From assembly GCF_041734735.1 (NCBI RefSeq), contig NC_134883.1, positions 16,806,747 to 16,870,746 of the forward strand: a stretch of 64,000 nucleotides of DNA. The letters run 5' to 3'. The translations under genes were made by a program, and so were the position numbers. Under the pieces are notes generated by a model. That model saw nothing but the letters and a program-made list of their open reading frames with translations, searched no databases and was not told the origin of the DNA. Source of the DNA: Babylonia areolata. Taxonomy: Eukaryota; Mollusca; Gastropoda; Neogastropoda; Buccinidae. Each line of letters opens with the position of its first letter. The stretch's first letter is position 1. Below, piece by piece: positions 13,201 through 21,072 of the stretch.

Positions 13201-16200
13201 GAGGTGCACACAGACACTGACCCATCTTACATTAATTAAGAAGTGGCACACAGACACTGACCCATCTTACATTAAGAAAGATGGGCACACAGACTCTGTC
13301 CCAACTTACATTAAGGAGAAGGTGCACACAGACACTGACCCATCTTACATTAATTAAGGAGTGGCATACAGACACTGTCCTATCTTATATTAAGGAGGAT
13401 GGGCACACAGACACTGACCCAACTTACATTAAGGAGGAGGTGCACACAGACACTGACCCATCTTACATTAATTAAGGAGTGGCACACAGACACTGACCCA
13501 TCTTACATTAAGAAAGATGGGCACACAGACTCTGTCCCAACTTACATTAAGGAGGAGGTGCACACAGACACTGACCCATCTTACATTAATTAAGGAGTGG
13601 CACACAGACACTGACCCATCTTACATTAAGAAAGATGGGCACACAGACTCTGTCCCAACTTACATTAAGGAGAAGGTGCACACAGACACTGACCCATCTT
13701 ACATTAATTAAGGAGTGGCACACAGACACTGACCCATCTTACATTAAGGAAGATGGGCAAACAGACACTGTCCCAACTTACATTAAGGAGGAGGTGCACA
13801 CAGACACTGACCCATCTTACATTAATTAAGGAGTGGCACACAGACACTGACCCATCTTACATTAAGAAAGATGGGCACACAGACTCTGTCCCAACTTACA
13901 TTAAGGAGAAGGTGCACACAGACACTGACCCATCTTACATTAATTAAGGAGTGGCACACAGACACTGACCCATCTTACATTAAGGAAGATGGGCAAACAG
14001 ACACTGTCCCAACTTACATTAAGGAGGAGGTGCACACAGACACTGACCCATCTTACATTAATTAAGGAGTGGCATACAGACACTGTCCCATCTTATATTA
14101 AGGAGGATGGGCACACAGACACTGACCCAACTTACATTAAGGAGGAGGTGCACACAGACACTGACCCATCTTACATTAAGGAAGATGGGCACACAGACAC
14201 TGTCCCAACTTACATTAAGGAGGAGGTGCACACAGACACTGACCCATCTTACATTAATTAAGGAGTGGCACACAGACACTGTCCCATCTCATATTAAGGA
14301 GGATGGGCACACAGACACTGACCCATCTTATATTAATTAAGGAGTCGCACACAGACACCGTCCCATCTTACAATGAAGAGAAGGAAGGGCACACACTTAC
14401 TGGTGACATCCGACACTGCTCCAAGCAAAGCGAAGGTCTTCTTGTCAGGATAGACCTTGCAGCCCATGAAATCTTCCTTTTCATTCAACTCACTTTTATA
14501 CCTGCGACACACAACACCCGTTGTCATTACCAACGTCTCATTATCGCAGATCACCTTGTTCTGTGATGAGGTTCAACATCGGGACCACCATGCCACCTGT
14601 CTACAACACACTTCACATGGCTACTGGTTTGTCGTTATCGATGTACTCCTCTTTGTCACCAGTATCAGGGCCATCATCACGCCTGTCTACAACACACACC
14701 ACACGGCTTACAGCATGTCGTCGTTTACTCCTCGTCGTCACCTGTCCTCGTTCAGCTCAAAGCCTGGCTGGTACAACCTTACGAAAAGGTCACCTTCATC
14801 AATATCACCCATCTTTATCACCATCATTGGAAACCATGATATTCTTTCTACCATTATATCCAAAAACATACTTTCAAAACTATTCCTATCGCCTACTTCC
14901 TGGTTCCCCACCACAAAACCAATGTCAGTTTAACACACACTGTGACACAGTGAAGTAAAGTAATAATTCCGTTTACAGGTAACTGTCCGCCACATTCAAA
15001 CAGGCTTTAGTATGGGAAGTGCAAAATTATTTGTCTCCTCCCGGCTCCCCCTCTAATGAGCTAACACTATACGTGTTTGTACTGACATACCAATGTTTTC
15101 TAACAGAGACAGACAGACAGAGGCAGAGAGACTTACAGAATTTGTTTCCATGTTTGACGTCCATAATTGACCTCCACCATCTTTTTGATGACCGCGTGCA
15201 TGTGTCCGTACTGACAACACACAGCTCTTGTTGACACAGCCCCACAGGTAGTAATGACAACACATCATGTTGACACAGCCCAACAGGTAGTAATGACAAC
15301 ACATCATGTTGACACAGCCCAACAGGCAGTAATGACAACACATCATGTTGACACAGCCCAACAGGTAGTAATGACAACACATCATGTTGACACAGCCCAA
15401 CAGGTAGTAATGACAACACATCATGTTGACACAGCCCAACAGGCAGTAATGACAACACATCATGCTGACACAGCCCAACAGGTAGTAATGACAACACATC
15501 ATGTTGACACAGCCCCACAGGTAGTAATGACAACACATCATGTTGACACAGCCCAACAGGCAGTAATTACATCATGTTGACACAGCCCAACATGTGGTAC
15601 AGACAACACACATCTCATACTGACACAGCCATCATGTTAACCGCGTCACGCTCTTTTATACAACACTTCGTTACAACCCCTCACTCTGCTCATGTCAGAA
15701 AATATCACACCACGTTATTGTTGAGTCGAAAGTAATTGTCTTTAGAATGATCTTCCTTGACGCTCAGAGAATGTAGAGGGCGCCAGAGGAACGACAACGG
15801 TCAGGGGCCACAGCAACTGACAGTCTAGTTTCTGTTTGTTTATTTTCAGTCATTGAATACATTCTTCGTTACACACGAGATATGTTCATCTTATTATTTG
15901 ACCGAGCTACAACACAATAGTTATGACTATACCCCCCGCCACCTAGTGCGTGCGCGTGTGTGCCTGTGCGTGTGCTCTTACTTACGTGCATGTGTGTGTG
16001 TGCGTGTGCGTGTGTGGGCGCGCGCGCGAAACGCTGTAAGCTCTATAGCCTAAAAGAAATGGCTCAAAATTACTTATCATTATCATTTCTCATATCGACC
16101 ATTACTCAATCCATTTGATTCAGAACTATGACCATCGTTCCTTTTACCTGTTAAATCATCGCACACAGCTAACACTGTGTCATTTTGGTCAGAGACGAAG

Positions 16201-16233
16201 AGGACCAGTTGTTTGAGCGACATGACTTACCAT
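1178..16233 (-). CDS. Gene A: H-NOX/HNOBA cyclase subunit (soluble guanylate cyclase beta-type), 5' part
   Basis: Partial gene, eight coding exons on the minus strand, running out of the left edge. The visible exons encode about 313 residues: [10 protein letters not shown] at the start (soluble GC beta subunits begin MYG), an H-NOX haem domain (about 1-185) and most of the first HNOBA exon. His105 in VDSLHSM matches the proximal haem ligand, and Y-N-S-V-R fits the YxSxR haem-propionate motif, so it should bind haem and sense NO or O2. All seven introns are GT-AG and their phases match gene B. Exons: 16231-16233, 15137-15210, 14401-14501, 10927-11110, 9629-9702, 5766-5881, 4908-5044, 1178-1428. 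The remaining HNOBA, coiled-coil and cyclase exons should lie to the left. Family assignment is firm; beta1, beta2 or Gyc-88E type cannot be decided without the catalytic half. Confidence 0.88.
1452..1596 (+). mobile_element. Short SINE, family S2
   Basis: About 130 bp with core GAGGCGTCACTACGTTCGGA and CCAACGTGCTTAGTCAAGCC, then an A-rich GAAATGAAATGAA tail. Family of at least seven copies in this window. Confidence 0.75.
1600..2070. other. AT-rich intron sequence, nothing recognised
   Basis: A/T-rich with short ATAAATAAAT runs, then a purine-rich AGAGAGAG patch near 1914-1945. No splice-bounded open frame seen. Confidence 0.6.
2073..2650 (+). mobile_element. Non-autonomous repeat with GACTCACTTGTG end
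   Basis: Begins GACTCACTTGTG, has an internal (TG)n, then ACATTGCCATTTTCTCTGCA and a block with GCACCTCTGGGATGGGCACA. A second copy lies inverted at 18982-19529 and a fragment at 63490-63580. The right end is not clear here. Confidence 0.6.
2650..3260. other. Intron sequence, nothing recognised
   Basis: Unique-looking AT-rich DNA of a gene A intron; no domain or tandem repeat seen. Confidence 0.5.
3268..3705 (+). mobile_element. Interspersed repeat with central tRNA-like B box (family S4)
   Basis: Shares its whole length with 25848-26255: AAACGGCTAAATGTTGCAGT, GGTTCGAATCTGC (B-box-like), a long T run, CGAAGCTTTATAATAACAAA, and an end CACAAGTGAGTCTTGAAGGC. Confidence 0.65.
3706..4410. other. 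Intron sequence, nothing recognised
   Basis: Low-complexity T-rich stretches (4170-4280) and an (ATT/ATC)n patch near 4143-4160; no gene found. Confidence 0.5.
4411..4796 (+). mobile_element. tRNA-derived SINE, family S3
   Basis: tRNA-like head GGAGTGATGGCCTAGAGGTA with A box TGGCCTAGAGG and B box GGTTCGAATCA, then a conserved body (GGTCTGGATGCTAGTCATTC; TTTACGTGC block on the other strand) and TGTAGCGACGCGCTCTCCCT near the end. Same family as 51945-52325 and 55040-55447. Confidence 0.8.
4908..5044 (-). CDS. Gene A exon 7: H-NOX/HNOBA linker
   Basis: Begins after GATGACAG and encodes [18 protein letters not shown], then [14 protein letters not shown], ending HSVI with donor GTCTGT in phase 2. 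The only phase-2 donor that aligns with gene B exon 7 (ending HPSHIP) was chosen. 137 nt against 128 nt in gene B; this is the least conserved exon, as expected for a linker. Confidence 0.7.
5048..5750. repeat. Simple repeats in gene A intron 6
   Basis: (TG)n at about 5373-5418, (GA)n at about 5424-5480, and GATGAT-rich DNA at 5595-5730. Fills the space between exons 7 and 6. Confidence 0.85.
5766..5881 (-). CDS. Gene A exon 6: H-NOX C-terminal part
   Basis: 116 nt, equal to gene B exon 6; acceptor TGTGCAG, donor GTACAC, ending in phase 0. It encodes [20 protein letters not shown] and on to SHVEFK. A tandem array that repeats the sequence just upstream of this acceptor begins immediately outside the exon. 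Confidence 0.88.
5882..6440. repeat. 30-bp minisatellite at gene A exon 6 acceptor
   Basis: Units of ATCACAGTACAGCACGTGAT plus AAAACTGAAC, decaying to the right. The first unit starts at the splice acceptor (CTGCACAGTACAGCACGTGA), so the intron end is copied again and again. Confidence 0.85.
6632..6995 (-). mobile_element. Retroelement 3' end inserted in the 50-bp array
   Basis: Minus strand ends in AATAAAGACATATTCTATTA then TATTTT, typical of a non-LTR retrotransposon or SINE tail; the body is mostly (TG)n and a G-run. Array units flank it on both sides. Confidence 0.55.
8366..9057 (+). mobile_element. Retroelement (SINE/LINE 3' end) inserted in the 50-bp array
   Basis: Begins GGTGGCGCTGCGCTCAGTGG, contains (TG)n and an 18-base G run, and ends AATAAAGTGTTTTTGATTTG with repeated GATTGATT, a non-LTR type 3' tail. 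The array resumes directly after. Confidence 0.6.
9629..9702 (-). CDS. Gene A exon 5: H-NOX YxSxR exon
   Basis: Acceptor GTGTCAG directly after a TG-rich tract, donor GTACAC; 74 nt. It encodes [19 protein letters not shown], then LAPFVIG, with the Y-x-S-x-R haem-propionate motif. One codon shorter than gene B exon 5. Confidence 0.9.
9703..10295. repeat. CA-rich repeats in gene A intron 4
   Basis: (CA)n blocks with a degenerate unit ACACATCTGAACAGT at about 10080-10215, then a C-rich run at 10254-10290. Confidence 0.85.
10300..10640 (+). mobile_element. LINE 3' end (CR1/Jockey-like)
   Basis: Encodes [33 protein letters not shown] and [12 protein letters not shown] then a stop, the usual C-terminus of CR1/Jockey reverse transcriptases, followed by a 3' UTR and a CATTATTATTATTATC tail. 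Heavily 5'-truncated. Confidence 0.8.
10927..11110 (-). CDS. Gene A exon 4: H-NOX haem-ligand exon
   Basis: 184 nt, equal to gene B exon 4. Acceptor TGTGTAG, donor GTCTGT. It encodes [15 protein letters not shown], then [21 protein letters not shown] and APSFR. His105 is the expected proximal haem ligand. It ends in phase 2 after TTC AG. Confidence 0.93.
11115..11690. repeat. About 58-bp ATC-rich minisatellite beside gene A exon 4
   Basis: Units built from CATCATCATCGTCATCATCG, TCCATCCATAGA and ATGCCTGCAAC. Starts about 10 bp outside the exon 4 acceptor. Confidence 0.8.
11815..12660. repeat. 51-bp minisatellite (gene A intron 3)
   Basis: About 16 units of CTCTGCTTTACATCTGTCAA, TGCTGTACGACACTGCTGCA, GTGATGACA. 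Because 51 is a multiple of three, open frames run on both strands; these are not judged to be genes. Confidence 0.9.
12660..14390. repeat. 39-bp minisatellite with 118-bp higher-order repeat, at gene A exon 3 donor
   Basis: On the minus strand units read TGTAAGATGGGTCAGTGTCT, GTGTGCCCATCCTTCTTAA. From about 13.2 to 14.2 kb three subunits form a 118-bp repeat seen about eight times in register. The array starts about 25 bp after the donor GTAAGTGTGTGCCCTTCC, which resembles the unit. Confidence 0.9.
14401..14501 (-). CDS. Gene A exon 3: H-NOX
   Basis: 101 nt, equal to gene B exon 3. Acceptor CGCAG, donor GTAAGTG. It encodes [15 protein letters not shown], then [18 protein letters not shown], matching the beta1 stretch with E..F....YDD..T..L..AAS. 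A 1.7-kb tandem array starts just after the donor. Confidence 0.92.
14505..15130. other. Gene A intron 2, nothing further recognised
   Basis: Non-repetitive intron DNA with loose ACAACACAC repeats at 14600-14710; no other exon found. Confidence 0.6.
15137..15210 (-). CDS. Gene A exon 2: H-NOX N-terminus
   Basis: Acceptor TTGTCAG, donor GTAAGT; 74 nt, the same length as gene B exon 2. It encodes [14 protein letters not shown] followed by [10 protein letters not shown], the first H-NOX helices (compare the beta1 pattern MYG...LV...YG...W..I). It ends in phase 2. Confidence 0.9.
15230..15600. repeat. 39-bp minisatellite beside gene A exon 2 acceptor
   Basis: About nine units of GTTGACACAGCCCAACAGGT, AGTAATGACAACACATCAT. 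On the minus strand each unit carries ATGTGTTGTCATTAC, close to the true junction GTGTGTTGTCAG-TAC. Confidence 0.88.
15600..16230. other. Gene A intron 1, nothing further recognised
   Basis: Mostly unique DNA with a short (TG)n/(CG)n patch at 15948-16028. Confidence 0.6.
16231..16233 (-). CDS. Gene A exon 1 (coding part): single ATG codon
   Basis: On the minus strand ATG is followed directly by GTAAGTC, a strong donor. Joined to the next exon it gives M-YGHMH, the beta-subunit start. Gene B has the same arrangement. The 5' UTR lies at higher coordinates; its start is not determined. Confidence 0.75.
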
Positions 16234-16375
16234 GTTCAGACATCACAAGTTTTCCCAAGCCAGAGAAGTCGCTTCAAGATACCAGGCTGACCCAAGTTAT
16301 TCATGAAAAGCAGCATGGTTCCATTTTGTTCTACTGCAACGTTTAGTTTCACGTCTATTATTCGTCACATTATTG

Positions 16376-16383
16376 TGACGTCA
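16376..16383. promoter_or_regulatory. CRE palindrome TGACGTCA
   Basis: A perfect 8-bp cAMP response element (CREB/ATF consensus), about 143 bp upstream of the gene A start codon. Confidence 0.5.
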
Positions 16384-16748
16384 TGATTTTCTTCGCAGTT
16401 GGCAGCGTTCCCTCTTCATAACCTTTGATGTGTTGTACGCTATGATTTCTTTTTCAACAGAGTTGGTTCTTTTTCATTATCTATTTTCAAGGATTTTTAT
16501 CACTAAGTAATACAAATGTAAACTGGCATACATGCACCTAAACTGGACACGCCTAAGGTTTAATACACAGAAATATGTGGAGATGTTAATGAAATGGTCA
16601 TGTAACGTTTAGAACACCTACCTGTGTTTTTATGATTGGTTTTATTTTGTCTAATACTAATATATTTTTAAAAGCTCTGTTATTTTTAGACTCTTCACAC
16701 ACTTTGATGATTTTAGACCAGCCTATGGTAATATTTGTCACTGAGGTC

Positions 16749-16756
16749 TGACGTCA
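16749..16756. promoter_or_regulatory. CRE palindrome TGACGTCA
   Basis: A second perfect CRE, about 139 bp upstream of the gene B start codon. A half-site variant TGACGTG follows at 16765-16771. Confidence 0.5.
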
Positions 16757-16894
16757 TAAATTTGTGACGTGCAGAACAACACTGCTGATGAAATCAGAAC
16801 AGAAAGCTTCATGCTACCCTCCGGGGATAACGTGGGCTTGCAATAATACAGCTTCTGAACGCTTGGTCACGTATCAAACATCCACAATCAGAAA

Positions 16895-16897
16895 ATG
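16895..16897 (+). CDS. GUCY1B2-like: Gene B exon 1 (coding part): single ATG codon
   Basis: AAAATG followed by GTAAGT. Splicing to exon 2 gives [10 protein letters not shown], the family N-terminus. The transcription start lies to the left and was not located. Confidence 0.8.
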
Positions 16898-17746
16898 GTA
16901 AGTGTGCACATTCCAGTTCACTGCCTAACTGTTGTCATTGTCCTTTTGTTAAAGGAGAGGAGAGAACTGAGTTGAAGTAAACGAGACAAAGAAGTCGGTG
17001 ACAAGCTATCATCAGACAATTACTTACCTACTGTGCTGTCTATAGAGCAGCCAGTGTTGACCGTTGTGTGCCAGTTGACACAGAAAGCAGACCAACGATC
17101 AACCCACAAGACAGTCGTAGATTTGGCGCCTAAGTAGGTTTACTGTTTTCGAGTGAGTGAATGCACAGGTGCATAATAGTAGTACCATGTGTTCATCTGT
17201 GTGTACAGATTTCATGTGTGTGTGTGTTTTCAGTACGGGCAGATTCACGTGGTGGTAAAAGAACTGGTGGAGAGTCAGTTTGGGGAGGAGACCTGGAAGA
17301 CGATAATGTGAGTTTTCTTTTTCAGCATGTGTGCGTGAGCGTGTGGAAGAGTGTGGATATGTATGTACACGCACGCGCCTTTGTGTTCACCACAGTTTTA
17401 TAATGTTCTTTGTATGCGTGCGTAAAAATGGGTGTGTACAATACGGTGTCTGTTTGCTGTGTTTTGCTGTAGTTGAAGCAGTGTTTTGAGTGGGCCGTTC
17501 TGAGTCGGTCTGCCCCATGTGTTTTGCTGTTGTAGAAGTGTGCTCGTCTGTCTACTGTGTTTTGCTGCAGTTGAAGGAGTGTGTTATGTATGTCTATCCA
17601 TCCGCTGTGTTTTTCTGTAGGTGAAGCAGAGTCTGTCTGTCCGATGTGTGTTGCTGTAGTTGAAACAGTGTATGGTGTCGGTAACGATGCTATTAAAAAA
17701 TTAAAAAATAAAAACACACGTCGGGCTGTCATTGAACTGTTAGTCG

Positions 17747-17808
<62 letters not shown>

Positions 17809-18173
17809 ATTTATCAATTCATTCATCATCTCCCAGGCCAGACTATGCGCTAAGCGCGTTGGGTTACGCTGCTGGTCAGGGCATCTGCTTAGAAGATGTG
17901 GTGTAGCGTATATTGATTTGTCCGAAGACAGAGACGCCTCCATCGGTAACTTAACTCTCTATCTGCTCTAGATTTTACATTGTGGGTATTCACAAGATTC
18001 AACGCTATATAAATATTATTATTATTATTAATGTGTGAATGTATGTGTGCACCAAACTGCGTTTGTTTATCAACCTATGCGTGCACGTGCGATATGTAGT
18101 GTTTAACCAGTGTGCACACGCTTGTCTTTATCATGTGGCTCAATTTTTGTGTCTTAATATAAGTGCGGATACA

Positions 18174-18220
<47 letters not shown>

Positions 18221-19411
18221 AAAACAGAGCAGCATGGACGAAGACAAAGACTTCATGGTATTCTCTGTCTATGACGACATAATGACTTCCCGTCTGATGG
18301 AGACCGTGTGCCGGGTGCTAGGTCAGTGTCTGTGTCAGTGGCTATGTTGTGTTTCAGTGGCTATGTTGTGTGTCAGTGACTGTGTTGTGTGTCAGGACAG
18401 CCAGGTGCTAGGTCACTGATGTACTCTCTACCAGGACAGAGTCCAACAGCAGAACTCTGTTGTGTGTGGTCAACGGCACTGCTGTGGGGGCAGGGCAGCA
18501 GTGTCAGATCACCACAGGATGTGCAGATGTATGGCCATGAGCGGTGGTGAGGTGTGATGGGCTCAACAACCACCCGACACCCGTGTCGGGAACTCGGTCA
18601 GTCATGTTGGGAATGTAAAAGTAGTGGAAAATGTTGAGAACACGGTCACTTGTTCAATGATGGTGTAAACATTCTTGAATACGTTCGACTGTGTGAATGT
18701 TTACCAAGATGGTGAAAACATTAACAAGTGAATGTTTACCAAGATGGTGAAAACATTAACAAGTGAATGTTTACCAAGATGGTGAAAACATTAACAACAA
18801 GTGAAATATACTTCTCATTCATTAGTAACAACTACACTTATAAATTTTGCACTGATAGCCACGAGCTAAAATCAACCGGGATGGATAAAGATCTGAGCGC
18901 GTTTTTTGACTGGAATTGTACGTTAGAACACCACAGAAACACTGATGCATCCATTAAAAACAAGAGAGGCAAGGCCTTCAAGACTCACTTGTGATAAATT
19001 ACGTCCCCTAGCATTAATTACAGAGTAATATCCCTTTTTTACTATCTGCACCAAAACGTTTGCAAAAAAAAAAAAAAAAAAAAAAATCCATGCTTAGCAA
19101 AAGAAGTTCCTGTTTGAACAAAAAATGATAATAATGAGTCCTCTTGTTGTTGTGTCAGAATAAGAGGTCAAAGTGCCAAGTTTAGAGAATACAAAAAATA
19201 TAAATATAACAGTAAATGCAGTTTGCATATAATTAGGCTTCTTTTTTATTTTTTTGTGCCCATCCCAGAGGTGCAATATTGTTTTAAACAAGATGACGGG
19301 AAAGAACTGAATTTTTCCTATTTTTATGCCAAATTTGGTGTCAACTGACAAAGTATTTGCAGAGAAAATGTCAATGTTAAAGTTTACCACGGACACACAG
19401 ACACACGGACA

Positions 19412-19476
<65 letters not shown>

Positions 19477-19834
19477 ACAACCGAACACCGGGTTAAAACA
19501 TAGACTCACTTTGTTTACACAAGTGAGTCAAAAAGCAGACACAAAAGACGGTGAGATACCAAACCGTATACTGCTCAGAACCAGACATAGTGGTATGTTC
19601 TTCAATTCACTTAAGTGTTCGACCATGAGAAACAATGTGTGATTCCTCAATTTGAAAACTAATCTAGTCGAGGATGTTCATAGATTTACAAAACAGATCC
19701 CTACATTTGTATCTGCATCCCTCGCCCTTGACCACACCCATTACGTTATCAAGCACAGGACAAAATCACCAATATGATGACAGAAGGTGCTTTTGGACTG
19801 TGTTGCAAGCACTCACCTACAATTCCAGCTTTGT

Positions 19835-19875
<41 letters not shown>

Positions 19876-20208
19876 GTGGACAATTGACCACCTGAACAAT
19901 GGAAACACACCACACATTGTTGAAGTGAAGTGTTGGAGGCCGTACTGCTTCACACTGACTGCTGCACGCAGACAACCGTGTTCAGCCAGTCAGGAAGGTC
20001 ACGTGATACAACACGTAGCAGACGACACAAAGTGTCGGAAAACGTGGTGTTGTTATTGAAGCGCAGCGACTCATCACACTGTTCAACAACAATGTAGACC
20101 AGACAGATGAATGAACGAATCGTGGAACGGGAAGTCTATAATAGCTGCTTTGTAAAATAATTCTGCTTAATAGTTTTGCGCAACCTGAACATGCTCACCC
20201 GCTCGCCC

Positions 20209-20239
<31 letters not shown>

Positions 20240-20450
20240 CAGGGTTATCCATGGAATCACTGCTGAAGGAGTTCGGCACGTACTTCCTGACGTACTGCAT
20301 GAAGCATGGCTATGACAAGATGCTGCTGACTCTGGGGAAGGACCTGTTCACCTTCGTTCAGAACCTAGACTCTCTCTATTCCATGCTGTCCCTGTCCTAC
20401 AAGGGCATCGTGTCTCCCTCCTTCAGGTGCCCTTCACACGCACAAATTTG

Positions 20451-20494
<44 letters not shown>

Positions 20495-20540
20495 CGCACG
20501 CCGAGTCACGCACACACAGATATGCAGTGAGTGACACAGT

Positions 20541-20583
<43 letters not shown>

Positions 20584-20610
20584 CACACACATACACACGC
20601 AATCACACAG

Positions 20611-20647
<37 letters not shown>

Positions 20648-21038
20648 GACATCAGTACTACACACACACACACACATACACACACACGGGCGCGCCGGTG
20701 CGCACACACACACACACGCTCACTCAAACCACCCAAAAATATTATGCGGTCACTCACACAGAAACACGCGCTGCACGAACAACGGTTGATCATACACGCA
20801 CAAGTTCAGCATAGAGCAAAACAAATCGGCGGGGCCACACACGGACGCACGCTTGCGCGCACAAAAACACGTGAGTGCACACAGACGGGTGTTGGTGTTT
20901 CAGATGTCAGGAGCACGATGATGGCTCACTGACGTTAGACTACTACAGCTGGCGGCCGGGCTACTTCCCCATTGTGCAAGGTCAGCTCCTCTCCCTGTGT
21001 GTGCGTGTGTGCATGACGGTTCGTGCGCGCGCGCGCGC

Positions 21039-21072
<34 letters not shown>

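Larger units (their letters stand above)
16234..16894. promoter_or_regulatory. Divergent intergenic promoter region of genes A and B
   Basis: 661 bp separate the two start codons, so both 5' UTRs and both promoters must lie here or in upstream introns. It is free of tandem arrays and recognisable transposons, unlike nearly all the surrounding DNA. It carries two perfect TGACGTCA palindromes and one TGACGTG. No convincing TATA box was seen. Confidence 0.6.

Noticed and set aside
13115-14340. CRISPR-like regularly spaced repeats
   Set aside because: Repeats are directly tandem with no unique spacers, and the genome is animal; it is a minisatellite.
15027-15556. Minus-strand frames of [13 protein letters not shown] and [13 protein letters not shown] repeats
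   Set aside because: Translations of the 39-bp array before gene A exon 2; no start or splice support beyond the array.
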